64,000 nucleotides of DNA, taken from the NCBI GenBank assembly GCA_964532465.1, contig CAZHHX010000007.1, positions 49,576-113,575 of the forward strand, given 5' to 3'. The DNA is from JAPLKB01 sp964532465 (GTDB lineage Bacteria; Desulfobacterota; Syntrophorhabdia; Syntrophorhabdales; Syntrophorhabdaceae). Both the position numbers and the translations under genes were made by a program. This document shows positions 18,246-27,713 of this stretch, one piece after another (the first letter of the stretch is position 1; the number at the start of each line of letters is the position of its first letter). The notes under the pieces were generated by a model, which was not told the origin of the DNA, did not search any database, and worked only from the letters and a program-made list of their open reading frames with translations.

Positions 18246-18554
18246 TTAACCAACACTTACACCGACAGCTTCCTGAACTAATTCACGCAGGCTTTTACGC
18301 CCTGACAACGGTCCTTCCGGCCCAGGTATCTCCACAATCAGCGGACGATCCTTTTCCAGTCGAATAGCATCTACCTGCGGCCGAACCAAGGCAGCCGTTT
18401 TTTCGGTAAGAATAAGAACTCCACAGTCGGGTCGCGCCGCAGTTTCATTGATGGCAGCCTGAGCCTCTTCCGCTGTTGCTACAGCGTAAGCCTCTACACC
18501 TGCCAACCGGAAGCCGCTCACCGTGTCCTCGTCGGCAATGCAATAAAACTTCAC
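18246..18554 (-). CDS. V/A-type ATP synthase subunit F
   Basis: A 102-residue Rossmann-like subunit. It begins MKFYCIADEDTVSGFRLAGVE and has GVLILTEKTAALV; it ends with a flexible tail. It caps the central rotor with subunit D. It starts 11 bases after subunit K ends. Confidence 0.9.
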   Translation of the reverse strand: MKFYCIADEDTVSGFRLAGVEAYAVATAEEAQAAINETAARPDCGVLILTEKTAALVRPQVDAIRLEKDRPLIVEIPGPEGPLSGRKSLRELVQEAVGVSVG

Positions 18555-18565
18555 TCATTAACCCC

Positions 18566-18910
18566 TTATATTTTCTGTATCAACATCATGGCAATAGCAA
18601 AACCAAGCACTGCCAACCCCTCCGCCAATGCCACGAAGAGGATGCTGCGGGTCAGGAGTTCCGGTTTCTCCGCTGCCGCGCCAAGCGCTGCCGACCCGAT
18701 TCGTCCTACGGCGTGGCCTGCGCCAAGCACGCTCATGGCAATGGCAAAGGCGGCTGCCAGGCCTAAGCCGATGGCTTTGTAAGCCGATACCATATCTGTC
18801 GGTGCGCCTCCACGCGCGGCTTCTTCCGCGATGGCCGCCGAAGAGGGCAAAATTATCAACGCCAGAACAGCTCCGATTTGTCCGATTCGCCGGAACAACA
18901 ACTTTGTCAT
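18566..18910 (-). CDS. ntpK: V/A-type ATP synthase subunit K (c ring)
   Basis: A 114-residue proteolipid. An N-terminal hydrophobic segment (about 10-28, signal-like) is followed by one c-type hairpin: helix 45-80 with MSVLGAGHAVGRIGSAALG, loop AEKPEL, and helix 88-112 with the ion-carrying Glu97 in VALAEGLAVLG. Only one hairpin is present, unlike the duplicated forms of Enterococcus and eukaryotes. I chose ATG 18910 because GGAGGTG lies 5 bases upstream. Confidence 0.91.
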   Translation of the reverse strand: MTKLLFRRIGQIGAVLALIILPSSAAIAEEAARGGAPTDMVSAYKAIGLGLAAAFAIAMSVLGAGHAVGRIGSAALGAAAEKPELLTRSILFVALAEGLAVLGFAIAMMLIQKI

Positions 18911-19042
18911 ATTACACCTCCGATAACCTGGGCTGCGCAAGCAGCCTGCTGTCTTTTTCAACATCATTGCCGCAATAACAATCATCATCTGCGGCCAATC
19001 TTATCTCACCCGATTCGTGCAAAGCATTAATGGTATGCACAA

Positions 19043-21019
19043 TCACGACCCCGGATTCTTATCTTCCGGAGTTAAACAAAAGGGTTCAAAGGGCTGGCCG
19101 CTGCCGGAAAAAAACTTACCGAAGAACTCATAATATTCAAGACGCAATGCCTGTACCGAAGCAATGACCCCCTCCAGCACAATGGCTATAATATTGCCTA
19201 TAATAATAACAATAATGCTGAATATACCTCCTCCCACCGGAAAAGATCTGACTTCAGCAGCAAGCATAAAAGCCGCGAAGAGCAATGCCGCATGACTCAT
19301 GGCATAGGCCGCAAGACGGACAAAACTTATAGTATTGGCAAGGTAACTGAGAATCGCCTCAAAGGCCCCTACACACGATTCGATAACAGCGCCTGCCATG
19401 CCTTCGCTCGACTCATTGTGTTTACCGGCTCTGTGGTTCAGAAAATGTTCTATAGGCTCTTTTAGGGACCAACCGACTATGGGCACAATGAGAAAAAGAA
19501 AGATCGATGCGCCCATGAGTCCGCTTGATTTGATAGCCGTCCCATTGATTAAAAGAACCAGGGTACCCCAGTAAAACAACAGGCCGATGAGACCGAACTT
19601 ATCGAGGATGCCGCCGACTACATCGCCCTGTCTAAAGCGATTTATGACATTCAATATAAGACCGATACTGATCATTGTAATGCCGATCCCCATGGCGCCA
19701 TACATCAACTGCATGGGATCGCCTTCCAGAGGATCATGCCATAGAGCGTACTTCTTTAATTCTTCGATGCCGAAGTAACTTCCGTAGACTACGCCGAAGA
19801 TGGTGCTGGACAAACCCCCGAAAAGAAGGAGCATGCCAATGTCCTGAATATTCCGGGAACGGCCTGCAAGCAAAGCAATCAAACCGCAGGCGGCAAGAAC
19901 CATTCCGTGTCCTCCATCGCCGAACATCATTCCGAACATTACGATATAACTGAGCGCGACGAATAACGTCGGCTCCAGCTCCCGATAATTCGGAAGGCCA
20001 TATGTTGAAACCAGCATTTCGAAAGGACGCAGCAGGCGCGAGTGTCTCAGAAGAACAGGAACCTGTTCTTCTGTTGAAGGGTCCGGCAGGGTAGCCTGAA
20101 TGACATATCGGCCGTCCGTGATCTCACCTATGCGCTGTTCCAATAGAGCCATATCGCCGGCCGGAACCCATCCCGCAATCAGCACAGAGGTTTCCGTGCG
20201 TGAAAACTTCTGGCTTGCGTCCAAAAGCTTATATTCCATGTCTACAAGTTCTTCAATCTCAACAAGGGAGGGTGCAAACTCGGCTGCCATCGCCTTTAGC
20301 CTGCCCTTCAATTGTTCCAATTCTACCGCTAACTGCTCTTTATCTCTCTTTTTTTCTTCGGAGAGATTATCCACTGTTGCGCCTTCGACGACAGGAAGCG
20401 TCTCGCGTTGAAAGCCGGCCTGCTGCAAAGCTCTTTCCAATGCGGCCCCGTCGTTACGGGTTGTCATCGCGAAAAGAGACTGTCGTCCTTTTTGTTGAGC
20501 CACAGGAATCAACACCACATTTTCGCCGAGTTCTCTTCTAAGATCTTCAAGATTTTGCTCCGGCAAACTCCCTGTTGCAAAATGAAGGAATGAATAATTG
20601 TCGAGTCCGTCTAAAGGAATTTCAAATCCACGATAACCCGATACCTGTTCGCATACAGCGGACAGTTCCTTCCGGCGTTGCACAAGACGCTGGCGCTGTC
20701 CCAAGAATTCACCGGCCTTTTGTTCCATAAGTAAAAGATTCTCTTCAACCTGATTCAAGGCAATTTTTGCCTGCCTCGGTTCATTGGTCAAGGGGACTAT
20801 TTCCAGTGATTGGCGAAGCTCCTGAACACGAGTCTTTATACGATCATATCGTGCCAGCTCTCCGGAATTGTCAACAGGGGCCTGTGGCGATGTCTCAGAC
20901 CCGGAAGGCACGCGCGTCAGATGCGCCGCTCCTAACTGACCCAACCCCTTTAATACGGCGCGCTCGTCTCTGGCGAGCACAACTGCCTGCATCCGCATCA
21001 TGGGCACAGTTCTAAACAT
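19043..21019 (-). CDS. ntpI: V/A-type ATP synthase subunit I (a subunit)
   Basis: A 658-residue protein. The N-terminal half (1-340) is cytoplasmic with coiled coils; the C-terminal half has about seven transmembrane segments including MFGMMFGDGGHGMVL and NTISFVRLAAYAMSHAAL, the segment bearing the conserved Arg facing the c ring. It forms the ion channels of the stator. It overlaps the end of subunit C by 8 bases. Confidence 0.95.
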   Translation of the reverse strand: MFRTVPMMRMQAVVLARDERAVLKGLGQLGAAHLTRVPSGSETSPQAPVDNSGELARYDRIKTRVQELRQSLEIVPLTNEPRQAKIALNQVEENLLLMEQKAGEFLGQRQRLVQRRKELSAVCEQVSGYRGFEIPLDGLDNYSFLHFATGSLPEQNLEDLRRELGENVVLIPVAQQKGRQSLFAMTTRNDGAALERALQQAGFQRETLPVVEGATVDNLSEEKKRDKEQLAVELEQLKGRLKAMAAEFAPSLVEIEELVDMEYKLLDASQKFSRTETSVLIAGWVPAGDMALLEQRIGEITDGRYVIQATLPDPSTEEQVPVLLRHSRLLRPFEMLVSTYGLPNYRELEPTLFVALSYIVMFGMMFGDGGHGMVLAACGLIALLAGRSRNIQDIGMLLLFGGLSSTIFGVVYGSYFGIEELKKYALWHDPLEGDPMQLMYGAMGIGITMISIGLILNVINRFRQGDVVGGILDKFGLIGLLFYWGTLVLLINGTAIKSSGLMGASIFLFLIVPIVGWSLKEPIEHFLNHRAGKHNESSEGMAGAVIESCVGAFEAILSYLANTISFVRLAAYAMSHAALLFAAFMLAAEVRSFPVGGGIFSIIVIIIGNIIAIVLEGVIASVQALRLEYYEFFGKFFSGSGQPFEPFCLTPEDKNPGS

Positions 21020-22124
21020 GCGCCCCCTCTAAATCAGTTCTTGGGATCAAGTGACTACGGATTGCTTCTGCTGCCATACCGATGCGAATCCCCTCGGAAA
21101 TCGTTATAAGATTGGCCACTTCCACACGACGAAGACCCGCGTAGCCGATGATTGCCCCCAATCCCATATGACTCTTACGAAAAGCCGTTCCCGCCAGACG
21201 AAAGAAACGATTCCATGATAAACCCTCAAAGACTGATGCGTCAACTGTCATCGCTGTATCGCTCGATCCATGTTCAAAAGGCATCGCGTCGAGGACGCGC
21301 TTCGCGACACGATCCACTGACGTATAGATATCCTGGTCATTAAGCATAGCAGTAAAAAGTCCGAGAGAGATTCGGGTCTCTGCAACATGTAATGGCCGTA
21401 ACATTTCCGACGTCAGGCTGTAATGGAATTTTCCCCGGGCAACCAGCATCAGGTGAAAAATATCCGCTTCCTGACAAAACATCGGTCTGACAATTTCCCG
21501 GTCTTCCTGTGGGATTCTTTCTATTCTCTCAAGCAAGCCCTGGAAGTAGTAGCGGTCAAGCACTGCCTCAAAAAAGAACGTTCGCGGATAATCACGATAG
21601 ATTTCAAGCGACTTCGTAAGATTATCCCGGAGGAGGCCCTTTGGGAGCAAAGGGATAAAATCTTCCGGAGATTCCGCTGCTGCCAGCCTTCGGGTATCCA
21701 GCGTCAATTCCCTGGTAAGGGAGATGAGATGTCCTTCAGTTTCTTCGATGGGAACTTTTGTCAAACATGCCCGCATCAAAACTTTCAAATTTTCCATCTG
21801 GAACCGGACCAGCATCCAATCGAGCAAGTCTGCTCCAGGACCGGATATGTAAGCATGGAAACCTGATATTTCGCCTATCAGTTCATGCAGTAATAGTCGC
21901 TGGAAATCAAGGGTTTGTTTAATCTCAGACTTTGGGAAAATTATAGAAAAAAATTCCGGAAGACTCCGGATGTGGCATAGAACATCAAGCTTTTCTGCCT
22001 CAGCCATACGACTATGACGGGCATGAAGACGTCCCGCAAGAAAATCCAGATCGTCAGCTATATGCCGTTTTGTAGCAATAAACGAAGAAGCGCCGGAGTC
22101 GGCTACACTTGCTTGCAGACGCAC
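21012..22124 (-). CDS. ntpC: V/A-type ATP synthase subunit C (rotor socket, d-like)
   Basis: A 370-residue helical protein with the AC39-type pattern (LARFH-like helices, RMAEAEKLD, MENLKVLMRACL, and a C-terminal NLITISEGIRIGM). It joins the central shaft to the membrane ring. The start is a GTG at 22124 inside the end of subunit H, with GGGAT about 8 bases upstream; a slightly later start cannot be excluded. Confidence 0.88.
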   Translation of the reverse strand: MRLQASVADSGASSFIATKRHIADDLDFLAGRLHARHSRMAEAEKLDVLCHIRSLPEFFSIIFPKSEIKQTLDFQRLLLHELIGEISGFHAYISGPGADLLDWMLVRFQMENLKVLMRACLTKVPIEETEGHLISLTRELTLDTRRLAAAESPEDFIPLLPKGLLRDNLTKSLEIYRDYPRTFFFEAVLDRYYFQGLLERIERIPQEDREIVRPMFCQEADIFHLMLVARGKFHYSLTSEMLRPLHVAETRISLGLFTAMLNDQDIYTSVDRVAKRVLDAMPFEHGSSDTAMTVDASVFEGLSWNRFFRLAGTAFRKSHMGLGAIIGYAGLRRVEVANLITISEGIRIGMAAEAIRSHLIPRTDLEGAHV

Positions 22125-22417
22125 CGGACGATCCCTTCAATAGCCCGCTGCTTTACGGCAGGCTCAAGTCTTATCCGACTTTCAATTTCAACAGCAGCGT
22201 TTGTCAAATTCAGTTGTTTTTCATGCTCGGCTGCTTCTACTGCGGCATCTATAATTTTCCCGGCCTCGCTTGCTGCTTCCTGGCGGGCCATTTCAACAAT
22301 ATCATGCCCCTTCTTTTGAGCGTCCGACAAGATACGATCCGCTTGCGCCTTAGCCGCTTCGACTATAAGCTTCGCATCACCCTCCGTCGCGATGATCTTC
22401 TGAATTACATCGCGCAT
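22103..22417 (-). CDS. V/A-type ATP synthase subunit H/G (peripheral stalk)
   Basis: A 104-residue, nearly all helical, Ala/Glu/Lys-rich protein beginning MRDVIQKIIATEGDAKLIVE. Its size, composition and place at the head of the ATPase genes fit the partner of subunit E in the stalk. GGGGGAGGTG precedes the ATG. It overlaps subunit C by 22 bases. Confidence 0.82.
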   Translation of the reverse strand: MRDVIQKIIATEGDAKLIVEAAKAQADRILSDAQKKGHDIVEMARQEAASEAGKIIDAAVEAAEHEKQLNLTNAAVEIESRIRLEPAVKQRAIEGIVRCVCKQV

Positions 22418-22451
22418 ACCAGCACCTCCCCCTAAAATGAGTTCCTGCTGT

Positions 22452-23195
22452 TTATGTTAAGCTGCTCCTGCTTCCCGTAGTTTTCACGGACCTGTCCAAT
22501 TTAAAACGTTGAATTACTTCGTCGCCGATAAGCCGGGCGGTTTCTTCGTAATCAACTATATCCGTATTAATGGTTACATGGTAGAGCAACGGATCATTGA
22601 TGTCTTTGTCAAAATTATCTTTTACATAACGCCTGCTTCCTTCATCTTCCTTCTTGATATAATTTTGGGCGGCTTTTTGATCAAGATTGTACACCTTCCG
22701 GATCTGTTCAATTCTCTTTTCAAGCGACCCAACCAAGCGTACACAAAATACATTCTGCAGCTCACGTGTAACAATACTGCCACCTCGACCCACGAGAATG
22801 ACATTCCCCATTTTCGCGAGACTTAATATTGTCGCGTTAATCTTTTCTACAAGCGTCCAGGTGGACGGATGAAAACCCAGCCACTCCTCGACTGCATCCA
22901 TTATCATGCCCTTATGATCTTCTTTCATGAAATCCGCAACACGTTTGTGGAGGTTGTGGTCCTCCAGCACTTTTTCCACGAGATTGCGATCAAAAATAGT
23001 CCATATCCCATGTGTGGGAAGGCGCGCCTGCATGTATTCTACCAGACTTGAAGCGACCGTATGTCCGCCTGCTCCTTCCAAACGTGAAATTGTTATTGCC
23101 GGTTTTATGTAATTTTCAGAGGCTTCTTTTCTTTTTGATTCAAAATAACTTTCGATGAAAAATTCACATTTTCCGTAACCAATATTATCCCACAT
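22452..23195 (-). CDS. Cytidylate kinase-like family protein
   Basis: A 247-residue P-loop protein. The nucleotide-binding start is ITISRLEGAGGHTVASSL, a degenerate P-loop, followed by the core NVILVGRGGSIVTREL and the lid-like region KAAQNYIKKEDEGSRRYVKDNF. It matches the cytidylate kinase-like (Cytidylate_kin2) group, whose substrate is usually unknown. It is the first gene of the ATPase transcript, 34 bases before subunit H. GGAGGG precedes the ATG. Confidence 0.82.
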   Translation of the reverse strand: MWDNIGYGKCEFFIESYFESKRKEASENYIKPAITISRLEGAGGHTVASSLVEYMQARLPTHGIWTIFDRNLVEKVLEDHNLHKRVADFMKEDHKGMIMDAVEEWLGFHPSTWTLVEKINATILSLAKMGNVILVGRGGSIVTRELQNVFCVRLVGSLEKRIEQIRKVYNLDQKAAQNYIKKEDEGSRRYVKDNFDKDINDPLLYHVTINTDIVDYEETARLIGDEVIQRFKLDRSVKTTGSRSSLT

Positions 23196-23256
23196 ATCTC
23201 GGCCCTCCTTCTATTACTTCAGTACTGGCGTCTGTCCACCTGCTTACAAACTGCTT

Positions 23257-23388
23257 TCAAGACAGGCGTGGGAACTGGTCTGCTTCCGGCCATGCTCCTG
23301 TCGAACCTTTTTTAACATTTGCGCCGACCTCTGCGCACGTATCATGCACGGCGCCACATCCAAAGGCAAAAACTAAAACAACAAACAT
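23257..23388 (-). CDS. Putative 43-residue entericidin-like lipopeptide in the ATPase operon leader
   Basis: The frame from ATG 23388 to TGA 23259-23257 encodes MFVVLVFAFGCGAVHDTCAE followed by VGANVKKGSTGAWPE. A short hydrophobic start ends in a lipobox-like FGC, and CGAVHDTCAEVGANVKKGS follows, which recalls the pattern of entericidin-type small lipoproteins. The N-terminus lacks basic residues and there is no good ribosome site, so it may be a leader artefact or a remnant. Confidence 0.35.
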   Translation of the reverse strand: MFVVLVFAFGCGAVHDTCAEVGANVKKGSTGAWPEADQFPRLS

Positions 23389-23437
23389 GTTACCGGCTGC
23401 TTTATACTGCTACACAACTTTAATCTTAATAATTCTA

Positions 23438-23466
23438 TGTATAGCCAAGCATTCCATATTTGTCAA
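23438..23466 (-). promoter_or_regulatory. Promoter of the cytidylate-kinase/ATPase operon
   Basis: On the minus strand TTGACA (23466-23461) and TATACA (23443-23438) are spaced by exactly 17 bases. The implied start near 23431 gives a leader of about 235 bases before the first gene. Confidence 0.62.
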
Positions 23467-23502
23467 GTCACTTTTTTCAGATATTCACAAATTTAGTTTT
23501 TT

Positions 23503-23530
23503 CATTAGATGAAAACGCGCAAATCTAATG
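23503..23530. repeat. Inverted repeat at the pcnB 3' end
   Basis: CATTAGAT (23503-23510) pairs with ATCTAATG (23523-23530), directly after the pcnB stop. No T-run follows in the pcnB direction, so it is not a standard terminator. Confidence 0.5.
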
Positions 23531-23531
23531 G

Positions 23532-24872
23532 TCAGGCAGCAGTCTGGCGGGAACGGCGAGGTTTGCGTCGCCTCTTTCTCCGTTTTTTTGTAGATATTTC
23601 ATCGTTTTGAGGCTCTAAGGGCGTTACGGAAGGCGTATCCGAAAGAAAACCCTCCCACCATTCCAGAGAGGCTCCATATTCACTATTTGTCTCTGCCGTA
23701 AACCGGAGATACGCCATGGCTTCCTTGAACTCAGGTCTGCCGGCAAGGGAAGCGGGCCGCCGCGGAGGTATTCTGTGCATGGATGTCTGGAGAACAAGAA
23801 TAGCGCGCAGTTGACTGCCGATTCTTCCTGGAATGGACACATTTCTGGAAATTTCTTTCATGAAAACCGCGCATATTTCATCTATCGCCTGCTGGCGGGG
23901 AATGCCGTCACGGTGACGTGCAAGCGCGGCTTTCTCCAGATTAGGGCCGAAAAGCGTTGCTATGAATAGCGCCGGTGATACAGATGTATTGCTTTGATAT
24001 AGCTGATCGAGGCGCTTAAGGTTAGCATCCAGCAATGACAAACGACGGTTGTTTCCATAGATCCAGCTAATGAGGCCGGGGAAAAGAGCTGCAAGGAGCC
24101 CGCTCTTTTCCAGGAGACTAAAGACCGGGCGGGCTGATCCAAGGAAGAAAAGCTTTTGCATCTCTTCATAGAGCCTTGCCGGTGAAACACGGGAGATAAT
24201 ATGGGAAAGATCGCAGAGACTTTCCCAGGCATTAGGCTCTATAGCAAAGTCATGAGACGCGGCAAACCTGACAGCGCGAAGCATTCGCACGGGGTCTTCC
24301 GTAAATCGGACACGAGGGTCGCCGATAGTATGAATGAGCCGCTGCTGGAGGTCGCTTAGTCCGGTACTGTAGTCAATAACCGAAAAATCTGCAATGTTAT
24401 AGGCAAGAGCATTAATAGTAAAATCACGACGAAGAGCGTCCTCTTCAGGTGTCCCGAAAACATTGTCCACAAGAACCATCCCGTCCTCATCTTTTACATG
24501 GCGGGGAAGGCGTTTCCTGTGGTCCGTTTCTTCCGGGTCCGGGTTGTCGGAAGCGACAGCAGCCCGTCGAAACGTGGATACTTCCACAATTTCGTTCTGA
24601 AAATGGATATGAGCCAACCTGAAACGGCGACCAATGAGGCGGCAGTTGCGAAAAAGTCGTTTAATCTGACTTGGAGTGGCATTCGTGCCTATGTCGAAGT
24701 CCTTCGGCTTGCGGCCAAGAAGTAAGTCACGAACACATCCGCCTACCAGATAGGCGATAAAACCGTTTGAATGGAGTCGGTAGAGCGTACGCAGAGCATT
24801 GGGGCTCAATTGTTTTCGTGATATTCGGTGTTCCTTCCGGGGGATGATTCGTGGTTCCACTCTATTCATCAT
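23532..24872 (-). CDS. pcnB: Poly(A) polymerase I (PcnB-type nucleotidyltransferase)
   Basis: A 446-residue class II nucleotidyltransferase. LVGGCVRDLLLG with catalytic Asp58 and Asp60 in PKDFDIGT, then CRLIGRRFRLAHI, and DDFRRDFTINAL-like EEDALRRDFTINAL. The N-terminal HRISRKQLSPNALRTLYRL distinguishes PcnB from tRNA CCA-adding enzymes, and the C-terminus is very basic (KKRRKRRRKPRRSR) as in PcnB. It adds A tails to RNA 3' ends to promote decay. It follows the NAD+ synthetase gene by 46 to 47 bases and is probably co-transcribed with it. Confidence 0.88.
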   Translation of the reverse strand: MMNRVEPRIIPRKEHRISRKQLSPNALRTLYRLHSNGFIAYLVGGCVRDLLLGRKPKDFDIGTNATPSQIKRLFRNCRLIGRRFRLAHIHFQNEIVEVSTFRRAAVASDNPDPEETDHRKRLPRHVKDEDGMVLVDNVFGTPEEDALRRDFTINALAYNIADFSVIDYSTGLSDLQQRLIHTIGDPRVRFTEDPVRMLRAVRFAASHDFAIEPNAWESLCDLSHIISRVSPARLYEEMQKLFFLGSARPVFSLLEKSGLLAALFPGLISWIYGNNRRLSLLDANLKRLDQLYQSNTSVSPALFIATLFGPNLEKAALARHRDGIPRQQAIDEICAVFMKEISRNVSIPGRIGSQLRAILVLQTSMHRIPPRRPASLAGRPEFKEAMAYLRFTAETNSEYGASLEWWEGFLSDTPSVTPLEPQNDEISTKKRRKRRRKPRRSRQTAA

Positions 24873-24918
24873 AGCATACCCCGTCGAAAAAACAAAATCC
24901 GTAATAAATAAGTTGGTA

Positions 24919-26988
24919 TTATTCCTGGTCTATCTCCGGAATAAGACTGAGGTCTGCAAGCCATGGCGCCGCCTCGCTGTCGCTGGGCGCCCGGTAATCA
25001 CCGCGGGGTGAAAGAGACCCTCCCGATCCGACCTTGGGTGAATTTGCTATACAGCTTCTCTTGTATTGGCTTGACTTAAAAAAACGCTCGATGAATACTT
25101 TAAGCCACTCTTTGATTTCGGCAATAGTGTATTCATTGTGTTTTTCCCTGGGTATATCGGGCCAGACGCCGACGTTTTTATCATGCCATGCTGACCAGGC
25201 GAGAAAAGCCACCTTTCTTGGGAGAAAACCAAACCTGAGGATATAGTAAAGATGAAAGTCCTGCAATTCATAGGGACCTATAACATGCTCGGAGTTTTGT
25301 CCCGGCTCATCTTCGCTTTTGCCGGGAATAAGTTCCGGGCTGATAGTAGTTTCAAGGACATCAAAAAGCACCCGGCTTACTTCATCGCCTACAGAGCCCC
25401 TCTGCGCGACCCACCTGATAAGATATTGGATGAGCGTCTTAGGGACGCTAGCATTCAGGTGGTAATGGGCCATGTGGTCTCCCACACCGTATGTGGACCA
25501 ACCGAGGGCCAGTTCGCTCAAGTCGCTGGTCCCGACCACCATCCCCTGATAAAGATTGGCGAAACGAAAAAGATGGCTTGTACGCTCACCTGCCTGTATG
25601 TTCTCAAAGGCAATGTCATAAACAGGCCGACCTTTTGCAAAGGGATGTTCTATGTCTCTGAACATCTGCATACAACTCGGTTTTATGTCAATTTCATGGG
25701 TTGCGCACCCCACGGCCGCGGTAAGACGCCGCGCCTGATCGAGCGTCCGGGCGCTTGTTGCAAAACCGGGCATAATTAACGCGTTTATGCTCGATCTCGG
25801 AAGACCCATCACATCCATGGCGCGGGCACAAACAATAAGCGCCTGCGTAGAATCAAGTCCTCCCGACACTCCGATAACCACCCTTTTTGTGTCCGTTGCT
25901 TTTAGTCTCTTAACAAGGCCCTGCACCTGGATTTCATAAACATCTTTACATCGGTCATCCTGCCTTGTCCGGTCACTCGGCACAAAAGGGAACCTCTCAT
26001 AGGCACGTTCAAGAAGAAGCCTGCCGTAACAGGGAATTTCTACCTGAATGTGGACAGTACGGAAACGGGCAAGTTCGTCTCTATGACGTTCAACAGCCTG
26101 GCTGAAACTGTTCTGCCGCATGCGTTCCTGACAGAGACGGTCAAGGTCTATATCGCCGGTCACGATCTGGGAGTCGTACAAAAATCGCACTGATTCAACA
26201 ATGCGGGTGCCGTTTTCACAGATAATTGCCTGACCATCCCAGGCCAGATCCGTAGTTGATTCACCAAATCCGGCGGCAGTATAAAGATATGCCGCAAGAC
26301 AGCGCGCCGATTGGTTGGCTGTAAGTTGTCTCCTGTAATCGTCCTTTGTTACCGTTACATTTGATGCAGACGGATTGATTATAACAGTTGCTCCGGCTAA
26401 CGCCGCATATGAAGACGGCGGAATCGGCGCCCAGAGGTCTTCGCAAATTTCAACATAGAACGTCAGGAGGGGCTGATTATCAACCCTGAAGAGCAGCCTG
26501 TTGCCGAAGGGAATATCTGATTGATCGAGAAGATTGATGCTTTCGCAAATAGAGCGGTCACCTGGGGTAAACTGCCGAAGTTCGTAGAATTCACGGTAGT
26601 TGGGCAAATATGTTTTAGGAATCACTCCCTGTATATGCCCGTGAGAAAAAACAACAGCGCAATTGAAGAGCATTCCATTAATTCTTAGCGGCAAACCGAC
26701 TGTGGCTATAACAGGGAGGTCCCGTGTCGCGACAAGCACGTCCGACAGCGCCTGCAAGCAGGCATCAAGAAGAGCCTGCTGATGGAAAAGATCATCACAG
26801 GAATAAGCGGAGAGCCCCAGTTCGGGAAAGACTGCCAGAACAGCCTTCTTTTCAGCGGCTTTATGCATCAATAGTACTGTCTTTTCAGCGTTGAAGACAG
26901 GGTCGGCCACTCTTACTTCCGGTACGGCTGCAGCCAGACGAACAAAGTTATGACTATATATGTTGAAGAACTCTTTACCAACGTCCAT
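24919..26988 (-). CDS. nadE: NAD+ synthetase, glutamine-hydrolysing
   Basis: A 689-codon two-domain enzyme. The N-terminal nitrilase-like amidase has Glu in AVFPELGLSAYS and nucleophile Cys182 in VEICEDLW; the C-terminal ATP pyrophosphatase has the PP-loop GVSGGLDSTQALIV and ends with KVGSGGSLSPRGDYRAPSD. It amidates nicotinic acid adenine dinucleotide using glutamine. I chose ATG 26988 (MDVGKEFFNIYSHNFVRLA) because homologues start there; a further 21 codons upstream to 27051 are open but have no better ribosome site. Confidence 0.94.
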   Translation of the reverse strand: MDVGKEFFNIYSHNFVRLAAAVPEVRVADPVFNAEKTVLLMHKAAEKKAVLAVFPELGLSAYSCDDLFHQQALLDACLQALSDVLVATRDLPVIATVGLPLRINGMLFNCAVVFSHGHIQGVIPKTYLPNYREFYELRQFTPGDRSICESINLLDQSDIPFGNRLLFRVDNQPLLTFYVEICEDLWAPIPPSSYAALAGATVIINPSASNVTVTKDDYRRQLTANQSARCLAAYLYTAAGFGESTTDLAWDGQAIICENGTRIVESVRFLYDSQIVTGDIDLDRLCQERMRQNSFSQAVERHRDELARFRTVHIQVEIPCYGRLLLERAYERFPFVPSDRTRQDDRCKDVYEIQVQGLVKRLKATDTKRVVIGVSGGLDSTQALIVCARAMDVMGLPRSSINALIMPGFATSARTLDQARRLTAAVGCATHEIDIKPSCMQMFRDIEHPFAKGRPVYDIAFENIQAGERTSHLFRFANLYQGMVVGTSDLSELALGWSTYGVGDHMAHYHLNASVPKTLIQYLIRWVAQRGSVGDEVSRVLFDVLETTISPELIPGKSEDEPGQNSEHVIGPYELQDFHLYYILRFGFLPRKVAFLAWSAWHDKNVGVWPDIPREKHNEYTIAEIKEWLKVFIERFFKSSQYKRSCIANSPKVGSGGSLSPRGDYRAPSDSEAAPWLADLSLIPEIDQE

Positions 26989-27171
26989 TGCTTTTACGGC
27001 CCCTCGTTTCCCTTCCGAATTATTTCTTTCCCGTTTATACAGCGATTTCATGCCGCTTTGCTATTCATTACTACTTATGTCTTTGCAATTCAAGGAAAAT
27101 ATGATAATTCACGGTCGCAAGTCTTCCGATGTTCTGAAGGCACAGACATGGCAACTTCAATTTCGTTCCCA

Positions 27172-27200
27172 TTGCACTTCAGGCCTTCAGGTGCTATAAA
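27172..27200 (+). promoter_or_regulatory. Promoter for the 113-residue unknown gene
   Basis: TTGCAC (27172-27177) and TATAAA (27195-27200) with a 17-base spacer lie 33 bases before the ATG and are followed by a perfect AAAGGAGG. Confidence 0.52.
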
Positions 27201-27232
27201 TTATATTAATAGAACGACAAAGGAGGATTAAC

Positions 27233-27574
27233 ATGGGATTTAACAGAGATATATATGATTTTGCCGCCAAGGCCGGATCACTTGAAGGATATGTTTTCCC
27301 GAAGGAAATGGAAACTTCTTATCTGCCTGTATGGATAGGTCATGTTGTGCAGGGTTATCATATGCTTCCCGAAGAAGTAAGACAGGAATGCCAGGACTTA
27401 TTGAACGGCACCATAGGGCGGGCCATACAGTCGCTCATTCCTGTATTCGGAGAAGATCATGAGCTGGTAAGACAACTGAAAAGCATCATTACCTGTGAAT
27501 TGCCTTCATCGCCTTACGAATTCGACCGCAAAAACACGATAAGTCACGAGGGAGAAGATATACCGGCCCCTTAA
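27233..27574 (+). CDS. Conserved-looking protein of unknown function
   Basis: A 113-residue soluble protein with a very strong ribosome site (AAAGGAGG) and its own promoter, so it is probably real. The sequence is mixed helix with VWIGHVVQGYHMLPEEVRQE and LVRQLKSIITCEL. I do not recognise a family. It stands between the divergent nadE gene and the MFS exporter. Confidence 0.7.
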   Translation: MGFNRDIYDFAAKAGSLEGYVFPKEMETSYLPVWIGHVVQGYHMLPEEVRQECQDLLNGTIGRAIQSLIPVFGEDHELVRQLKSIITCELPSSPYEFDRKNTISHEGEDIPAP

Positions 27575-27713
27575 CAGAAATACGGGAACGCAGGTTTTTG
27601 CACCCTGCCCTTTCTGATATTCTCGAAAGGTTTACTGTAAATATTTCCTCCGGAGGATGAACAGCATTTTACTCTTGAAAAACAGCTAAGATAGTGTAGA
27701 TTGTTTGCACATT

